Source: Flavobacteriaceae bacterium
GTDB taxonomy: Bacteria > Bacteroidota > Bacteroidia > Flavobacteriales > Flavobacteriaceae
Direction of reading: 5' to 3'
Length of the DNA: 64,000 nucleotides
Assembly (NCBI GenBank): GCA_021739635.1
Contig: JAIPBH010000004.1
Span: forward strand, 180,014 to 244,013
Shown: positions 63,848-64,000 of the stretch, piece by piece
How positions within the stretch are numbered: the stretch's first letter is position 1
Layout of the letters: every line of letters begins with the position of its first letter
Notes under the pieces: model-generated
What the model was told of the DNA's origin: nothing
Databases searched by the model: none
Seen by the model: the letters and a program-made list of their open reading frames with translations, nothing else
Made by a program: the position numbers and the translations under genes

Positions 63848-63940
63848 AACATTGGTTTAGGTAAAACTAGCAATTTTTTTTAGCATCCATGAAAAAGCAG
63901 AAAGTCCAGTATCTTTAAAGTTCACAAAAACAATTAAGAT

Positions 63941-64000
63941 ATGAAAACTGAACCCACTGCTCAACCAAAGTTATACATTGGCATTGACATTCACAAACGT
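63941..64000 (+). CDS. IS110-family transposase, N-terminal fragment
   Basis: The last 20 codons of the window read MKTEPTAQPKLYIGIDIHKR. The motif Y-I-G-I-D-I-H-K is the start of the DEDD RuvC-like domain of IS110 transposases, with the first catalytic Asp. The rest of the gene lies past the right edge. The long upstream noncoding region fits the IS110 group. Confidence 0.8.
   Translation, partial: MKTEPTAQPKLYIGIDIHKR

Larger units (their letters stand above)
62871..63940. other. Nearly gene-free region of the element with palindromes and fragments
   Basis: About 1.07 kb between the small element genes and the IS110 gene contains no frame of normal gene length. It holds two palindromes (near 62960 and 63100), one 58-codon frame on the minus strand, a patch resembling an insertion-sequence end near 63730-63757, and a long structured hairpin upstream of the IS110 gene. 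It is likely a mosaic of decayed insertions. Confidence 0.6.

Overview
This window is chromosomal DNA of a member of the Flavobacteriaceae (Bacteroidota). The sequence shows low G+C, almost no Shine-Dalgarno sequences, and TTG-N19-21-TAnnTTTG promoters. Families typical of that group are present: a T9SS sorting domain, a TonB-dependent receptor with carboxypeptidase-like N-terminus, thrombospondin-type-3-like lipoproteins, the ABC permease/M1 peptidase fusion, DUF4294, DUF6048, DUF6452 and CCC-motif membrane proteins. I cannot name the species or genus from sequence alone.

Layout. 1-2.4 kb: a biotin-dependent acyl-CoA carboxylase operon (carboxyltransferase cut by the window edge, biotin carboxylase, a DUF1801 protein, biotin carrier). 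2.5-4.9 kb: PrsW-like protein, Nudix hydrolase and M42 peptidase. 5.1-9.7 kb: ABC ATPase plus the very large permease/aminopeptidase. 9.8-14.8 kb: DUF4294, HlyIII, GNAT, DUF4268, ZIP transporter and two methyltransferases, with a palindromic repeat between the last two. 15-24.4 kb: RlmD with two envelope proteins, ornithine aminotransferase, a cluster of four very small membrane proteins, an Smr protein, and a cysteine desulfurase. 24.4-31.7 kb: secreted or outer-membrane functions (GH20 hexosaminidase, T9SS nuclease/phosphatase, TonB receptor, M23 peptidase). 31.9-35.4 kb: a coiled-coil protein, ZapA, a 6S RNA, RNase Y, a 7-bp tandem repeat block, XerD. 35.4-44.9 kb: TM2 protein, AroQ, LpdA, NDH-2, two MsrB, M48 peptidase, MFS. 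45-48 kb: ECF sigma/anti-sigma with two envelope beta-repeat proteins. 48-58.9 kb: ClpC, GyrA, TPR, C40-like, thiolase, PgpH-type HD protein.

Accessory part. At 58.9-59.2 kb lie tRNA-Ser, tRNA-Pro and tRNA-Arg. Directly after tRNA-Arg begins an integrated element. It holds a large serine recombinase whose reading frame runs antisense through all three tRNAs, a MerR-like regulator, a cysteine-rich protein, two tiny membrane proteins, about 1.1 kb of nearly gene-free DNA with palindromes and fragments, and at the right edge the start of an IS110-family transposase. Directly upstream of that transposase is a hairpin with a central internal loop, a candidate IS110 bridge RNA. The element continues past the window, so its nature (ICE, phage, satellite) is unresolved.

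Most of the first 58.9 kb is ordinary core genome. The items of most interest are the recombinase/tRNA junction with its small unknown genes, the IS110 upstream RNA candidate, the C40-family protein with serine in place of the catalytic cysteine, the DUF1801 gene inside the carboxylase operon, and several repeats.
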